A DNA stretch of 64,000 bases from Streptomyces sp. NBC_00568 (GCF_026341855.1 NZ_JAPENW010000002.1:62001-126000); one strand, 5' to 3'. Numbered from the stretch's first letter, positions 42,442 to 50,961 are shown. The notes: generated by a model not told the origin, from the sequence alone. Made by a program: numbers and translations.

Positions 42442-42745
42442 CTATTTGTTGATCTTGAGGTGTCTGCGTATCCGTCGGGCGGCGGGGTCGTGTTCGGCGA
42501 CGTGCCGGGCGACCGCGTCGACGCTGGGGTGTGCGCACCGCTCCAGGGAGTGGAGGGAGGGGTGGCGGGGAGCGGGCCGGCTGCATCGGGGTGGAGGTGC
42601 CGCCCTCGGCGTCGTGTGTCAGGGTGCTGTGGCGGATCCGGTGCAGTGTCCAGCCGTCGCGCGCGGCTCGATACCGGTGCCCTTGACCGGCTTGGCGAAC
42701 TCGGCGTCGAACCGCTCCTGCCGAGCGCGCGGCCGAGTTCGCTGG
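42442..42745 (-). pseudogene. Tyrosine recombinase C-terminal fragment
   Basis: Frameshifted pieces on the minus strand: GWTLHRIRHSTLTHDAEGGT (box II HxxR), then SLERCAHPSVDAVARHVAEH and a stop at 42442. This is the last about 90 residues of an integrase that ends DPAARRIRRHLKINK. Just beyond the stop (42250-42435) is the tail of a second unknown gene (GDTPYTPEELFASTALYYAA and onward). Confidence 0.5.
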
Positions 42746-42767
42746 TCCGCGTGCGCGACGATGTCAG

Positions 42768-43355
42768 CTACGGGCGAGGGGGGCGTTCCTCCTCGGCGTC
42801 GCTGCTCCCTGCGCTCGCCAGAATCGCGCTCGCGACAACCTCGAAGAGGTGGTCGGCGCGTGGCGCGAGCGAGGGTTGATCGCCGAGCCAAGCGAGCATG
42901 GCCACCAGCGCAAACAAATCGGCGCCATCGATATCGCTCCGCGCCATGCCTGCGGCCTGGGCACGGGTGAGGAGCCGCGCACCCGCCGCGCGCAGGGTGA
43001 CGCACGAAGCGTGGAGTGCGGATTCGGCGTCCTCGATGGCGGCTGCCATCAGCACGGTCACGCCCCGATACTCGGTTGTCCACGCGACGCAGTCGCGTAG
43101 CCACGAAACGAGAGCATCTTCGGGTGAGCTCAACGTTTCGAGCTCGGCTGCCTGTGCCGCCAGCTCGTCGAAGCTCGTGCGGAGCAGGGCATCGAGCAGC
43201 GCCTCGCGCGTCGGGAAGTGACGCAGCAGCGTCGCGAGCCCGACATCGGCCCTGCGCGCGATGTCGCGCAGTGACACGTCGACGCCTTGCTCGGTGATGG
43301 CGGCGCCCGCTACTGCGAGCAGGTGGTCGCGGTTCTTCCTGGCGTCGGCCCGCAC
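42768..43355 (-). CDS. TetR-family repressor
   Basis: 195 residues from GTG 43355. The TetR HTH is DVSLRDIARRADVGLATLLR followed by HFPTREALLDALLRTSF; the rest is a helical ligand domain. It is divergent from the NADPH oxidoreductase gene across a 111-bp region with three evenly spaced copies of one palindromic word. It should therefore repress both genes and be released by the oxidoreductase substrate or a related compound. Confidence 0.88.
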   Translation of the reverse strand: MRADARKNRDHLLAVAGAAITEQGVDVSLRDIARRADVGLATLLRHFPTREALLDALLRTSFDELAAQAAELETLSSPEDALVSWLRDCVAWTTEYRGVTVLMAAAIEDAESALHASCVTLRAAGARLLTRAQAAGMARSDIDGADLFALVAMLAWLGDQPSLAPRADHLFEVVASAILASAGSSDAEEERPPRP

Positions 43356-43370
43356 TTGTCCCCCTTGACT

Positions 43371-43433
43371 ATCCGGATCAGTGGTCCATATATTCGGATC
43401 AGTGATCCGTTTATGTGGACCACTGATCCGGAT
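43371..43433. promoter_or_regulatory. Three 13-bp operators, 21 bp apart
   Basis: GGATCAGTGGTCC (43375-43387), GGATCAGTGATCC (43396-43408) and GGACCACTGATCC (43417-43429). The outer two are exact reverse complements inside an 18-bp inverted repeat (43371-43388 and 43416-43433), and the middle one is a near-perfect palindrome. The 21-bp period is two helical turns, putting all sites on one face. This is the likely TetR operator cluster. Confidence 0.8.
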
Positions 43434-43466
43434 AAGACTATCCCGCAGCGCGGGCAGGGGAAAACG

Positions 43467-44477
43467 ATGCCGACACACACAATGAGGGCAGTCCGGCTCC
43501 ATGAGTACGGCGGCCCTGAAGTTCTGCGTTACGACGAGGTGCCGATTCCCGAGCCGGGGCCGGGCGAAGTGCTCGTTCGCGTTCACGCGGTCGGCATCAA
43601 TCCTCCGGACTGGTACCTGCGCGGCGGGCTGACCAGGATGCCCGGGGAGACGGAATCGACGGTCAGCCTGCCGGTGATTCCGGGGACGGACGTGTCGGGC
43701 GTCGTCGAGGCCGTCGCCGCGGACGTGGACGGCCTCGCCGTAGGTGATGAAGTCTTCGGTCTTCTGCGTTTTCCCAGCTTCAACGGCAGCGCGTACGCCG
43801 AGTACGTGGCCGCGCCCGCGTCGGACCTCGCACGTAAGCCGGCCGGCATCGACCACGTGCACGCCGCCGGGGCGCCCATGGCCGGGCTCACCGCGTGGCA
43901 GTTCCTGATCGAGGTCGGACACGATCACCCCTCGCCCTTCCAGGAGGCACGGCATCGCCCGACGGCACTCGATGGCGACACGACGGTGCTCATCAACGGC
44001 GCCGCGGGCGGCGTGGGGCACTTCGCACTGCAGCTGGCGAAATGGAGGGGCGCACGTGTCATCGCGGTGGCATCGGGCGCGCATGAATCGTTCCTGAGCC
44101 AACTCGGCGCCGACCAGTTCATCGACTACACCAAGAGTCGTCCTGAGGAACTCGTGCACGACGTCGACCTCGTGCTCGACACCGTCGGCGGCCCCGACAG
44201 CAAGCGCTTCCTGCGCACGCTTAAGCGCGGCGGCGTCCAGTTCCCCGTACTTCCCGGGGACTTCGACGAAGAAGAGACCGCGAAGCTAGGCGTCACGGTC
44301 TCGAGCGCCCAGGTCCGCTCGAACGGCGCGCAACTCGCTGAACTGGGGCGCCTGCTCGATGCGGGCACAATCCAGGTCGCGATCGACAGCACGTTTGCGC
44401 TCGCGGATGCCCGAGCCGCGCACGAACGCGCCGCCCGAGGGCACATCCAGGGCAAGATCGTGCTCACGGTCGCTTAG
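43467..44477 (+). CDS. NADP-dependent MDR oxidoreductase
   Basis: 336 residues from ATG 43467 with AGGGGAAAA upstream. MRAVRLHEYGGPEVLRYDEV and VRVHAVGINPPDWYLRGG are followed by the Rossmann motif LINGAAGGVGHFALQLAKW and DLVLDTVGGP. It is a quinone-reductase-type enzyme without zinc ligands. Paired with the divergent TetR, it is probably an inducible detoxification enzyme for quinones or enones. Confidence 0.88.
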   Translation: MPTHTMRAVRLHEYGGPEVLRYDEVPIPEPGPGEVLVRVHAVGINPPDWYLRGGLTRMPGETESTVSLPVIPGTDVSGVVEAVAADVDGLAVGDEVFGLLRFPSFNGSAYAEYVAAPASDLARKPAGIDHVHAAGAPMAGLTAWQFLIEVGHDHPSPFQEARHRPTALDGDTTVLINGAAGGVGHFALQLAKWRGARVIAVASGAHESFLSQLGADQFIDYTKSRPEELVHDVDLVLDTVGGPDSKRFLRTLKRGGVQFPVLPGDFDEEETAKLGVTVSSAQVRSNGAQLAELGRLLDAGTIQVAIDSTFALADARAAHERAARGHIQGKIVLTVA

Positions 44478-44598
44478 GAACGAGCCGTTTCACCGACGCG
44501 TCCGGCGCCCGTCCGCGGGGCACCGGCGGCCATCGAGACGCCGATGCGGAGAACTTGGGGCGTGTCCTGGCGACCACGCGGCCGCGATGCTCGCAAAC

Positions 44599-44637
44599 GG
44601 CGAACCGAGCCGACCGCACGGGTCGGCTCGGTTCGCC
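44599..44637. terminator. 17-bp perfect hairpin after oxidoreductase gene
   Basis: Arms 44599-44615 and 44621-44637 (GGCGAACCGAGCCGACC and its complement) around GCACG, 122 bp after the stop. It coincides with the truncation edge of an SDR fragment, so it could be a terminator or an inverted duplication. Confidence 0.45.
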
Positions 44638-44735
44638 GCAGGAGATCGCCGAGACGGTCGCATTCCTGATGCCGGCTGAAGGGCGACATCACTGGCCGGC
44701 ACATCACCATCGCCGGCGGGAGCGGTCCGGCGCCC
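44621..44735 (+). pseudogene. SDR-family C-terminal fragment
   Basis: GRLGSPQEIAETVAFL, then after a frameshift GDITGRHITIAGG. This is the conserved tail of a short-chain dehydrogenase/reductase. The N-terminal NAD-binding part is missing. Confidence 0.5.
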
Positions 44736-44859
44736 TGGCGGTGGAGCGGTCGGTCGCAAGGCGGCGCACCGCTCACGTCACGTCCTCCGCCCTCCCGGCG
44801 CACACCAAATGGTCGCTGTCGCTGTGCGCGCCCGATCTTTCACCCGACAACCGAGCGCG

Positions 44860-45060
44860 AACGACCTGGATCACGGAGATCTGGTGACGTTGGCAGGCGT
44901 CCTGACCGAAGACGCCACCTGGAAGGCCAACGTCGCCGGTGAGGTCGAGCAGGGCCCCTTCGTCGGACACGCGGCGATTCTCGACCTGGTGCGAGATGCA
45001 ACGGAGGCGCAAACCGATCAGCGAAGGCACAACCTGATCAACATGGTCTTCCGGGTGACG
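44860..45060 (+). pseudogene. NTF2/SnoaL-like fragment
   Basis: DHGDLVTLAGVLTEDATWKA and EQGPFVGHAAILDLVRDATE with TDQRRHNLINMVF resemble the SnoaL-like (nuclear-transport-factor-2 fold) family found beside SDR and AraC genes. It lacks a proper start and breaks into IS sequence on the right. Confidence 0.45.
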
Positions 45061-45240
45061 TCTCGGATGTGGTGCAAGGCCTCAACCGACCAGTGGTTCT
45101 GCGCGAGTTCGGCGAGTTGTGGTGGGCTGGCCTGTTCGGGCGAGAGGCTGGGGTCACGTAGACGCTCTTCGTCTCGACCTTGCCTGCCTTGTGGTGGGTG
45201 CGGCGGCGCTTGATCCGCATGGCCTGGACAGCGTGCGGGA
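45045..45240 (-). pseudogene. ISAs1-family transposase fragment
   Basis: Frameshifted minus-strand pieces: MRIKRRRTHHKAGKVETKSV, then LSPEQASPPQLAELAQNHWS and VEALHHIRDVT. They match the C-terminal catalytic region of ISAs1 transposases (compare SQWGIEAVHHVRDTTF in the intact copy at 56.7 kb). Confidence 0.55.
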
Positions 45241-45356
45241 AGAGCAGGCCGGGACGGACGGTGCAGACTTCAGACGGCGGATCTCACAGCGGCCGTGCCC
45301 GGCCCCGGCGGTGCGGGCCTGCAGTGCCCCTCGACCGCTGCCATGCGGGCCGTCTG

Positions 45357-45416
45357 TAGGAAGATTGGCACAGCGCCGACATGCACCACGGCGACGTCCG
45401 TACGGAACACGAACAC
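45357..45416 (+). promoter_or_regulatory. 60-bp block shared with 48921-48980
   Basis: About three quarters of positions match the block at 48921-48980, including GCGACGTCCGT and CGGAAC. It lies about 35 bp upstream of the AraC-family start, so it is a likely promoter or operator. The second copy lies 491 bp upstream of the GMC oxidoreductase start. Confidence 0.4.
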
Positions 45417-45451
45417 CGCGTTGAAGCAACGAATGTGAGGATCGGAGAGTG

Positions 45452-46486
45452 ATGAACAGAACTGGAGCGGAGGTCGACGGCGCGCGCGGGGTGTTATCAG
45501 TTGACTCGACCGCCCCGGGCGCCGCACCGCGGGGACTCGACGCCTTCCGGCGCGGGTGGGAGACGCAGATCGGCGACGACGTCTTCCAACTGCCAGCCTT
45601 CAGCCCTGACACGATCGGTGACTTCCGGGTCAAGGGCCACGTGGCCAAGGTGCAGGGCGCGGCGATCGCCGATCTTCACGCCGCCTCGGCAACCCGGACC
45701 GCGGACATCCCGGGCGGAGACCAGGACCTGGTGGCGATGTACGTAGTGCAGCGCGGCGCGTGGACTCTGGGCGGACCGCCGGGTGGCGGCGAACAGACCG
45801 TATCGGCCGGGCAGTTCCTCGTCCGGCACGTCGGCCGCCTGTCGGCCTTCGAGACGTCGGCGCACCTCACGGCGAAGTTCTTCGTCCTGCCCCCCGGCGA
45901 GCTCAAACCCCTGCTCGGGAACCGGGTCATCACCGGGCCGGCGGACTCGGCCGAGATACGCCTGCTGACGGCCCTCACGGACATGATCCACATAACGGTG
46001 GCCGACCTCGGCCCGGCCGGTGTGGAAGCCGCCCACGCCGCCCTGATCGAGCTGGCCAAGGCGGTGACGAAGGGCCGGTTCGACGACGTAGAACCCCGGC
46101 TGGCTCCCGCGCTCACCCAGGCAGCTAAGGACCTCGCGGACCGCCGGCTCGCTGATCCCGAACTTTCTCCTGCAATGCTTGCGCGTGAACTCAACGTCTC
46201 CGTCCGTACGCTGCACCGGGCATTCGCCGCGGTGGGAGAGCAGGTGGCCACCTACATCCGCCACCGGCGACTGCAAGAGGCCCGGCTCGCCCTCACCGAG
46301 CCGTCAGGTCGCCTGAGTATCTCGGAACTCGCCGCACACTGGCAGTTCGCGGACAGCAGCCACTTCACCCGGACCTTCAAGAAGCACTACGGTCAGACTC
46401 CCACCGAGTACGCCCGCTCGACCGGAGCAGCCTCGCTCTCGCCGACCCGGCACCCGCCGGGCCACGGGCCGGCCGAAAGCGCGTGA
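45452..46486 (+). CDS. AraC-family transcriptional regulator
   Basis: 344 residues from ATG 45452 (GGAGAG upstream; GTG 45449 adjacent). The N-terminal AraC-binding-like domain (DLVAMYVVQRGAWTLGGPPG, SAGQFLVRHVGRLSAFETSA) belongs to the NahR/ActII-type activators. The C-terminal double HTH reads PAMLARELNVSVRTLHRAFA and ISELAAHWQFADSSHFTRTF, then KKHYGQTPTEYAR. It probably controls the neighbouring GMC oxidoreductase, since both have the same 60-bp block upstream. Confidence 0.88.
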   Translation: MNRTGAEVDGARGVLSVDSTAPGAAPRGLDAFRRGWETQIGDDVFQLPAFSPDTIGDFRVKGHVAKVQGAAIADLHAASATRTADIPGGDQDLVAMYVVQRGAWTLGGPPGGGEQTVSAGQFLVRHVGRLSAFETSAHLTAKFFVLPPGELKPLLGNRVITGPADSAEIRLLTALTDMIHITVADLGPAGVEAAHAALIELAKAVTKGRFDDVEPRLAPALTQAAKDLADRRLADPELSPAMLARELNVSVRTLHRAFAAVGEQVATYIRHRRLQEARLALTEPSGRLSISELAAHWQFADSSHFTRTFKKHYGQTPTEYARSTGAASLSPTRHPPGHGPAESA

Positions 46487-46619
46487 CCAAAGGTACGACC
46501 GCAGTTCAGCAGAGGCAGGGCGGCGCTGTGGGCGGCGCCTGGGCATTTGACCGCGGCGGGATGTTGTCGATGAGGGCGCGGGCTGGGTGACCTCGCCGGC
46601 GCTGCCCGCAGGGCCCTCA

Positions 46620-46815
46620 GTCGTTTCAGGACCTCGGCGGTTCCCGGCGAGCTGAGAGGTGATCCCCCCGTGGCTCACCATTGGGTGGTGTTTGCTGCCC
46701 GCCTTCCGCTGGCCGACCGACGACGGACCGGCGTCAGCTCCCCCCACTTTCGCGCGTATGTGGCAGCCGTCCACACACGGCCTGGACCCGTCGAGCTCGC
46801 CGGCCACCTTGAGTT
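46620..46815 (-). pseudogene. IS5-family transposase fragment
   Basis: VDGCHIRAKVGGADAGPSSV and GQRKAGSKHHPMVSHGG match the first-Asp region of an IS5 transposase (VDG-HIRAKKGG-TGPSPVDRG--GSKHHL). More pieces in another frame extend to about 46910. There are no intact ends. Confidence 0.55.
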
Positions 46816-46921
46816 CGGCAAGCAGGATGCCGGCAGCTGGTCGAAGACCCCGGCCAGCTGCCGGCGATCCAGGCGTCGGGGATGAGCGCGTTGTGGAAGC
46901 GCCGTGGGCGCTGTAGAAGGC

Positions 46922-48430
46922 TCAGTCGATCAGTTCGGCGGCCCGTTCGGCGATGGCGTAGACGGTCGCGTTGGTGTTGGCCGAGGGGATGGACGGCATC
47001 ACCGAGGCATCGGCGACCCGCAGTCCGGCTATTCCGTGTACGCGAAGGTTCGCAGGGTCGACGACGGTGTCGGCGTCGGTTCCCATGCGGCAGGTGCCGG
47101 TGAAGTGGAAGTAAGGGCCAGTGGCCTTGCGGATGAACTCGTCCACGGATTCGCCGCTTGTTCCGGAGCCCGGCACCGCTTCCTGCTTGCGCCACTCGGC
47201 GAACGCGTCGGCCTCCCCGATGCGGCGTGCCAGGGCCAGGCCCTTGCGCATGATCTCCAGGTCACGGTCGTCGCTCAGGTAGCCGGGGTCGACGACGGGA
47301 GCGCTGCCGGGATTGGAGTCCGCCAGGCGCACGGTGCCGCTGCTGTGCGGAGCCATCGCGGAGAAAGCGATGGAGTAGCCGTTGGCCGGCGGCGGGCCCC
47401 ATGCCGACGGGAGCGGTGCGGCGACGATGTAGACCTGAAGGTCCGGCCGGGCCGCGGCGGGGTCGCTGTACAGGAGGCCCATCATTTCGGCGGGCGGGTT
47501 GGCAGGAATGAACGGTACGGGCTGGATGGCCTCGTACACCACGCCCGCCATCGGATGGTCCTGCAGATGGGAGCCCACTCCCGGCAGGTCGGCGACGACG
47601 TCGATACCGTGTTCCTCAAGGTGTTGTGCCGGGCCGATCCCTGACAGCATCAGGAGGTGTGCGGAACCGATGGCTCCCGCAGTCAGTACCACCTCGGCGC
47701 TGTCGACGGACAGGTGCTCCCCACCGGTGGTGTACTCGACGCCGGTGCAGCGGCCCGCGGTGGTGCGCAGCCGCTGCACGGTCGCGTCCGTGACGACGTC
47801 CAGGTTCGGCCGGTCAAGGAACGGACGGATGTAGGCGTCGGCCGCGCTCTGGCGGGCGCCGTCGGGCAGATTCATGTCACTCCACCCGAACCCGGTCTCC
47901 AGTCCGCTGCCGATGTCATCGGCGCGTGCGAACCCAGCCTCCACCGCGGCGTCGACGCCCGCCGTGGCCAGGGGATGGGGTTCCGGGACCGGGGCGACCG
48001 CGACCGGCCCGTCCGTGCCCCGCACGGAGGCATTACGGCTGCGAGTGCTCTCGCTGCGGCGGAAATAGGGCAGCAGATCGTCGAAACCCCAGCCTGGAGC
48101 ACCGAGGCCGGGCCATGCGTCGTAACCGGAGCGGTGCCCCCGCAGGTGGTAGAGGCCGTTGATGCTCGACGATCCGCCGAGCGCCTTGCCGCGCAGCACG
48201 TCAGCGGCCCTGCCTGTACCGGCCTGCACGGTCGAGGCGCCCAGCCAGAGGGATGACGGGTCAAACCCCAGGAAGCCCCAAGGGGATGCCATCGTCACGG
48301 TTGCGTCCCGGGCTCCGGCTTCCAGCAGCAACACCCGCACGCCGGGGCGTTCCGAAAGCCGGGAGGCAATCACGCATCCCGCTGTCCCCGCTCCCACCAC
48401 GACATAGTCATAAGGACTCTTGCCCATCAT
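46922..48430 (-). CDS. GMC-family flavin oxidoreductase (choline dehydrogenase-like)
   Basis: 502 residues from ATG 48430 with GGAG 5 nt upstream. The FAD-binding start YDYVVVGAGTAGCVIASRLS, GMC signature 1 (GKALGGSSSINGLYHLRGHR), signature 2 (TAGAIGSAHLLMLSGIGPAQ) and the C-terminal active-site histidine region (PYFHFTGTCRMG, MPSIPSANTNATVYAIAERA) are all present. Full length for the family. It oxidises an alcohol; the substrate is unknown. Regulation by the AraC protein encoded convergently to the left is likely. Confidence 0.92.
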   Translation of the reverse strand: MMGKSPYDYVVVGAGTAGCVIASRLSERPGVRVLLLEAGARDATVTMASPWGFLGFDPSSLWLGASTVQAGTGRAADVLRGKALGGSSSINGLYHLRGHRSGYDAWPGLGAPGWGFDDLLPYFRRSESTRSRNASVRGTDGPVAVAPVPEPHPLATAGVDAAVEAGFARADDIGSGLETGFGWSDMNLPDGARQSAADAYIRPFLDRPNLDVVTDATVQRLRTTAGRCTGVEYTTGGEHLSVDSAEVVLTAGAIGSAHLLMLSGIGPAQHLEEHGIDVVADLPGVGSHLQDHPMAGVVYEAIQPVPFIPANPPAEMMGLLYSDPAAARPDLQVYIVAAPLPSAWGPPPANGYSIAFSAMAPHSSGTVRLADSNPGSAPVVDPGYLSDDRDLEIMRKGLALARRIGEADAFAEWRKQEAVPGSGTSGESVDEFIRKATGPYFHFTGTCRMGTDADTVVDPANLRVHGIAGLRVADASVMPSIPSANTNATVYAIAERAAELID

Positions 48431-48477
48431 GTCTCCGCTTTCCACGGCAGCCTTTGTCCGACCACCGGTTCTCAGAA

Positions 48478-48508
48478 AATCAGCTCCTCGACGTTCAAGG
48501 AGCTGATT
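48478..48508. promoter_or_regulatory. 10-bp inverted repeat upstream of GMC gene
   Basis: AATCAGCTCC and GGAGCTGATT flank an 11-bp spacer, 48-78 bp upstream of the GMC start. The position suits an operator. The rest of 48509-49017 holds only short broken frames I cannot assign and the second 60-bp block. Confidence 0.4.
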
Positions 48509-48920
48509 ACGCTTATGTACCAAAGGGGTCTGAAAGTGAGGATGGTCGTCTTCGCGTCAGCCCTGTGGGTCACCCAGCCGCGTCCGGGCTCGGCGCGCAG
48601 AAGGCGTGGAACCGGCTGATCAGCAGCGAGCGGGCTCCAGTGGAGCATGGCTGTCCGGATGGAGGCTCGCCACACACCCCTGCTGGTGTGGGCGTTGCTG
48701 GTGCTGACCGACACCGAGGTGACCCGATGGCAAACGATCACCTTGATCCGGCGGGCCTGCGATCCGCACACTGCCGATCACCCCTTTGGGGATGTCCATG
48801 GCGGCGCCGGTACCTGCGATGACGGCCACGGGGCCGGAATTCTCTTGGTTCACGAATTTCTCGTCTTTGGTGTGTATCTGTCCATGAACAGCCCGGGTGT
48901 TCCCTCTGCCGTCGAAGCTT

Positions 48921-48980
48921 AGGAAAACCGACACAGCACGCACTTGAACCGCCGCGACGTCCGTTCGGAACCTGAGCGCC
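48921..48980 (+). repeat. Second copy of the 60-bp block
   Basis: TAGGAAAACCGACACAGC through GCGACGTCCGTTCGGAAC corresponds position by position to 45357-45416, without gaps and in the same orientation. It may be the remains of a duplicated AraC promoter. Confidence 0.45.
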
Positions 48981-49017
48981 ATAACAGCGGCTAACAGAAT
49001 GAGCCCCGAGGGCTGAC

Positions 49018-49539
49018 CTACAGAGATCCCGGCTCGCCGTCGGCAATGAACCGCGTCAGGGATCGCTCCAGCAGTTCCAGAAACTGCCGCAGGTCGTCGG
49101 CTACCTTGTCGAGTTCTGGTTCGTCCCGTGATGCCGTCCGCGTTCGATGAACCGACCCATCAGGGCCCGCGACGTAGGAGAGGCCGCCGCCGTTCGAGCC
49201 GATGGCCACCATCTGGTCCGCGCCGGCAACGACAGCGCCGTGCTCCTGGAGTCGCAGAAGGACGTCGCTTGCCGGGTCGAGGAAGAAGCCGTTGCCGACG
49301 TCCGCCCAGGTCACGTCGCCGATGCTGTCGTAGAAAGTGACCAGGTCAGCCGGGATAAGGCCCGATTGGGCAAGCGTGCGAGCCGCGGTTTGATCGTCGC
49401 GGCTGGCTGGCCGGACCTCGTTGGTACCGGGGGGAAAGCCGTGCCGACGCTCGAACTCGTCTGTCATTGCGGCGAGGGTCCCGGAGACTCTGTCTGTCCA
49501 CGAGGCCAGCCAAGCGGGTGAAAGCGAACGGTCACTCAT
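49018..49539 (-). CDS. SMI1/KNR4 (SUKH) family protein
   Basis: 173 residues from ATG 49539. LIPADLVTFYDSIGDVTWAD, VGNGFFLDPASDVLLRLQEH and GADQMVAIGSNGGGLSYVAG show the SUKH-fold layout. SUKH proteins are often immunity proteins against contact-dependent toxins in actinobacteria. No toxin gene is adjacent, so it is either an orphan immunity gene or has another role. Confidence 0.75.
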   Translation of the reverse strand: MSDRSLSPAWLASWTDRVSGTLAAMTDEFERRHGFPPGTNEVRPASRDDQTAARTLAQSGLIPADLVTFYDSIGDVTWADVGNGFFLDPASDVLLRLQEHGAVVAGADQMVAIGSNGGGLSYVAGPDGSVHRTRTASRDEPELDKVADDLRQFLELLERSLTRFIADGEPGSL

Positions 49540-49603
49540 GGGGCCGGATCATGGCATGAGCCACGGACATCCATGAGGTGACCGGCGGCCTTGTACCCCA
49601 ACG

Positions 49604-50045
49604 TCAGCGCAATGCCCTGAGTTGCCGGTGGGTGATGAGGCAGCAGGCGAGCTTGAGGAAGGCTTCGTGGATGTCGGCCCGCCGTTCCCACCGGATCCGC
49701 AGGCGTCGGAAGCCGTGCAACCAGGCAAAACTCCTCTCCACGACCCAGCGGTAGGTGCCCAGCCCGGTGCCGTGTCGGGTGATTGCGGGCACGATGCCAC
49801 GGGCGCGAACCTGGTCGCGGTAGATGTCGTGGTCGTAGCCGCGGTCGGCGAACAGCGAGTCCGGCTTGCGGCGGGGACGGCCGACCCGACCACGGACCGG
49901 TGGGATCGCGTCGAGTAGGGGCAGTAGTTGGGTGACGTCGTTGCGGTTGCCGCCGGTCAGCAGGACAGCCAGCGGGGTGCCGTGCCCGTCGGTGATCAAG
50001 TGGTGGCCGGGCTGACCGTTTCCGGGTCCACGACGGCCACGAAGT
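49604..50045 (-). pseudogene. IS5-family transposase, C-terminal part
   Basis: HHLITDGHGTPLAVLLTGGN, DSLFADRGYDHDIYRDQVRA (second Asp) and YRWVVERSFAWLHGFRRLRI (Glu) run to the stop at 49604. The N-terminal half and first Asp are missing; the frame runs straight into the cas3 stump. This element probably removed the cas operon by an adjacent deletion. Confidence 0.75.
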
Positions 50046-50057
50046 ACTTCTCGACCT

Positions 50058-50189
50058 GCCGCTGTCGTCGATGTGATGCCACAGCGGCGGCCAGCCGTCA
50101 GTATTCCCGTCGTGCTTGGCCCACACATTCCGGACCGGCCCTGCGAGCCGGCCTCCCAATCCTGAGCGACACTCCCCGTCACCTGCCAT
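50058..50189 (-). pseudogene. cas3: cas3 N-terminal stump
   Basis: From ATG 50189, after about 16 residues, AGPVRNVWAKHDGNTDGWPP leads to LWHHIDDS. This matches the start of the Cas3 HD nuclease domain in Streptomyces type I-E systems (L--VWAKHD---GWLPLWRHL-DS), including the first HD-domain histidine. Everything after about residue 44 is replaced by the IS5 fragment. It begins 230 bp from the CRISPR array and points away from it, as expected for a cas operon beside its array. Confidence 0.65.
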
Positions 50190-50416
50190 GGCCCGATGAA
50201 TACAGGTAGATCCCAGGTCACGTAGGCTTCTACAGGAAGTTGCACGCAGTCTGATCAACTTCAAGCCTGAGCTACTCAGCACGTAGTAGCAGACCACTGG
50301 ATCCGAGCTAGGTGACACTAAGAATTCAGAAGTGCCCCAATACGCTAGGCATGACGGTTTCACTGGAAATCTGCGAAATCTGATCACCTTGGCCATAAAG
50401 CTGCAGGTCACTCAGT
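50190..50416. promoter_or_regulatory. AT-richer CRISPR leader region
   Basis: The gene-free 227 bp between the cas3 stump and the first repeat has clearly lower GC than its surroundings. This is the usual position and composition of a type I-E leader. Confidence 0.5.
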
Positions 50417-50873
50417 GTGCTCCCCGCGCACGCCGGGGATGGTCCCACCACCGTGTCCGAGGCGATCTCCAGGACGCCGTGCTCCCCACGCACGCGGGGA
50501 TGGTCCCAAGGCCGGCGAAGTCTCCGTAGTACCGGCGTCTGCTCCCCACGCACGCGGGGATGGTCCCGAGGTCCGCGCGAAGAACGGGCTGGCTGTACTC
50601 TGCTCCCGTGCACGCGGGAATGGTCCCGCCTGCTTGAACGCGTCACCGATCCCGGATGTCTGCTCCCCGTGCACGCGGGGATGGTCCTCTCGATGCCGTC
50701 GACCGCGCAGGCAACCCGGACTGCTTCCCGCGCACGCGCGGATGGTCCCAAGGCCGGTGACGCCTCCGGTAGCACCGGCGTCTGCTCCCCACGCAGGCGG
50801 GGATGGTCCCGCCCTAATCCGGCTGGCCAATACGAGGTTCCGCTGTTCCCCGCGCACGCGGGGGTTGGGTCCC
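50417..50873 (+). CRISPR. Orphan, degenerating type I-E CRISPR array (8 repeats)
   Basis: Eight repeats of about 29 nt (consensus parts CTGCTCCCCGCGCACGCGGG and GATGGTCCC) begin at 50417, 50479, 50539, 50600, 50660, 50721, 50782 and 50843, a 60-62 bp period with 31-33 nt spacers. Several repeats are mutated: the first has an inserted C, the fourth lacks a C, the sixth reads GCTTCCC, and the last ends GGGGTTGGGTCCC. Spacers 2 (50508-50538) and 6 (50750-50781) are about 85 percent identical. Only a cas3 stump is left nearby, so activity would need Cas proteins from elsewhere. Confidence 0.93.
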
Positions 50874-50887
50874 GTCGGGGTACTTTT

Positions 50888-50960
50888 GCAGAGGTGGTGC
50901 GGGGAGCTCGGCCAGCCTTTCACCCGCTGGTCACTGCGCAAACTCGTCACCTACCTGCGG
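50888..50960 (+). pseudogene. IS630 transposase internal fragment
   Basis: GELGQPFTRWSLRKLVTYLR is the linker before the DDE core of an IS630 transposase, on the plus strand. The next fragment, from the same family, is on the opposite strand. Confidence 0.55.
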
Positions 50961-50961
50961 A

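Noticed and set aside
42768..44159. Single 463-codon frame joining the TetR gene to upstream sequence
   Set aside because: The first about 270 codons are antisense to the oxidoreductase gene and read through the operator cluster. The TetR start at GTG 43355 fits the family.
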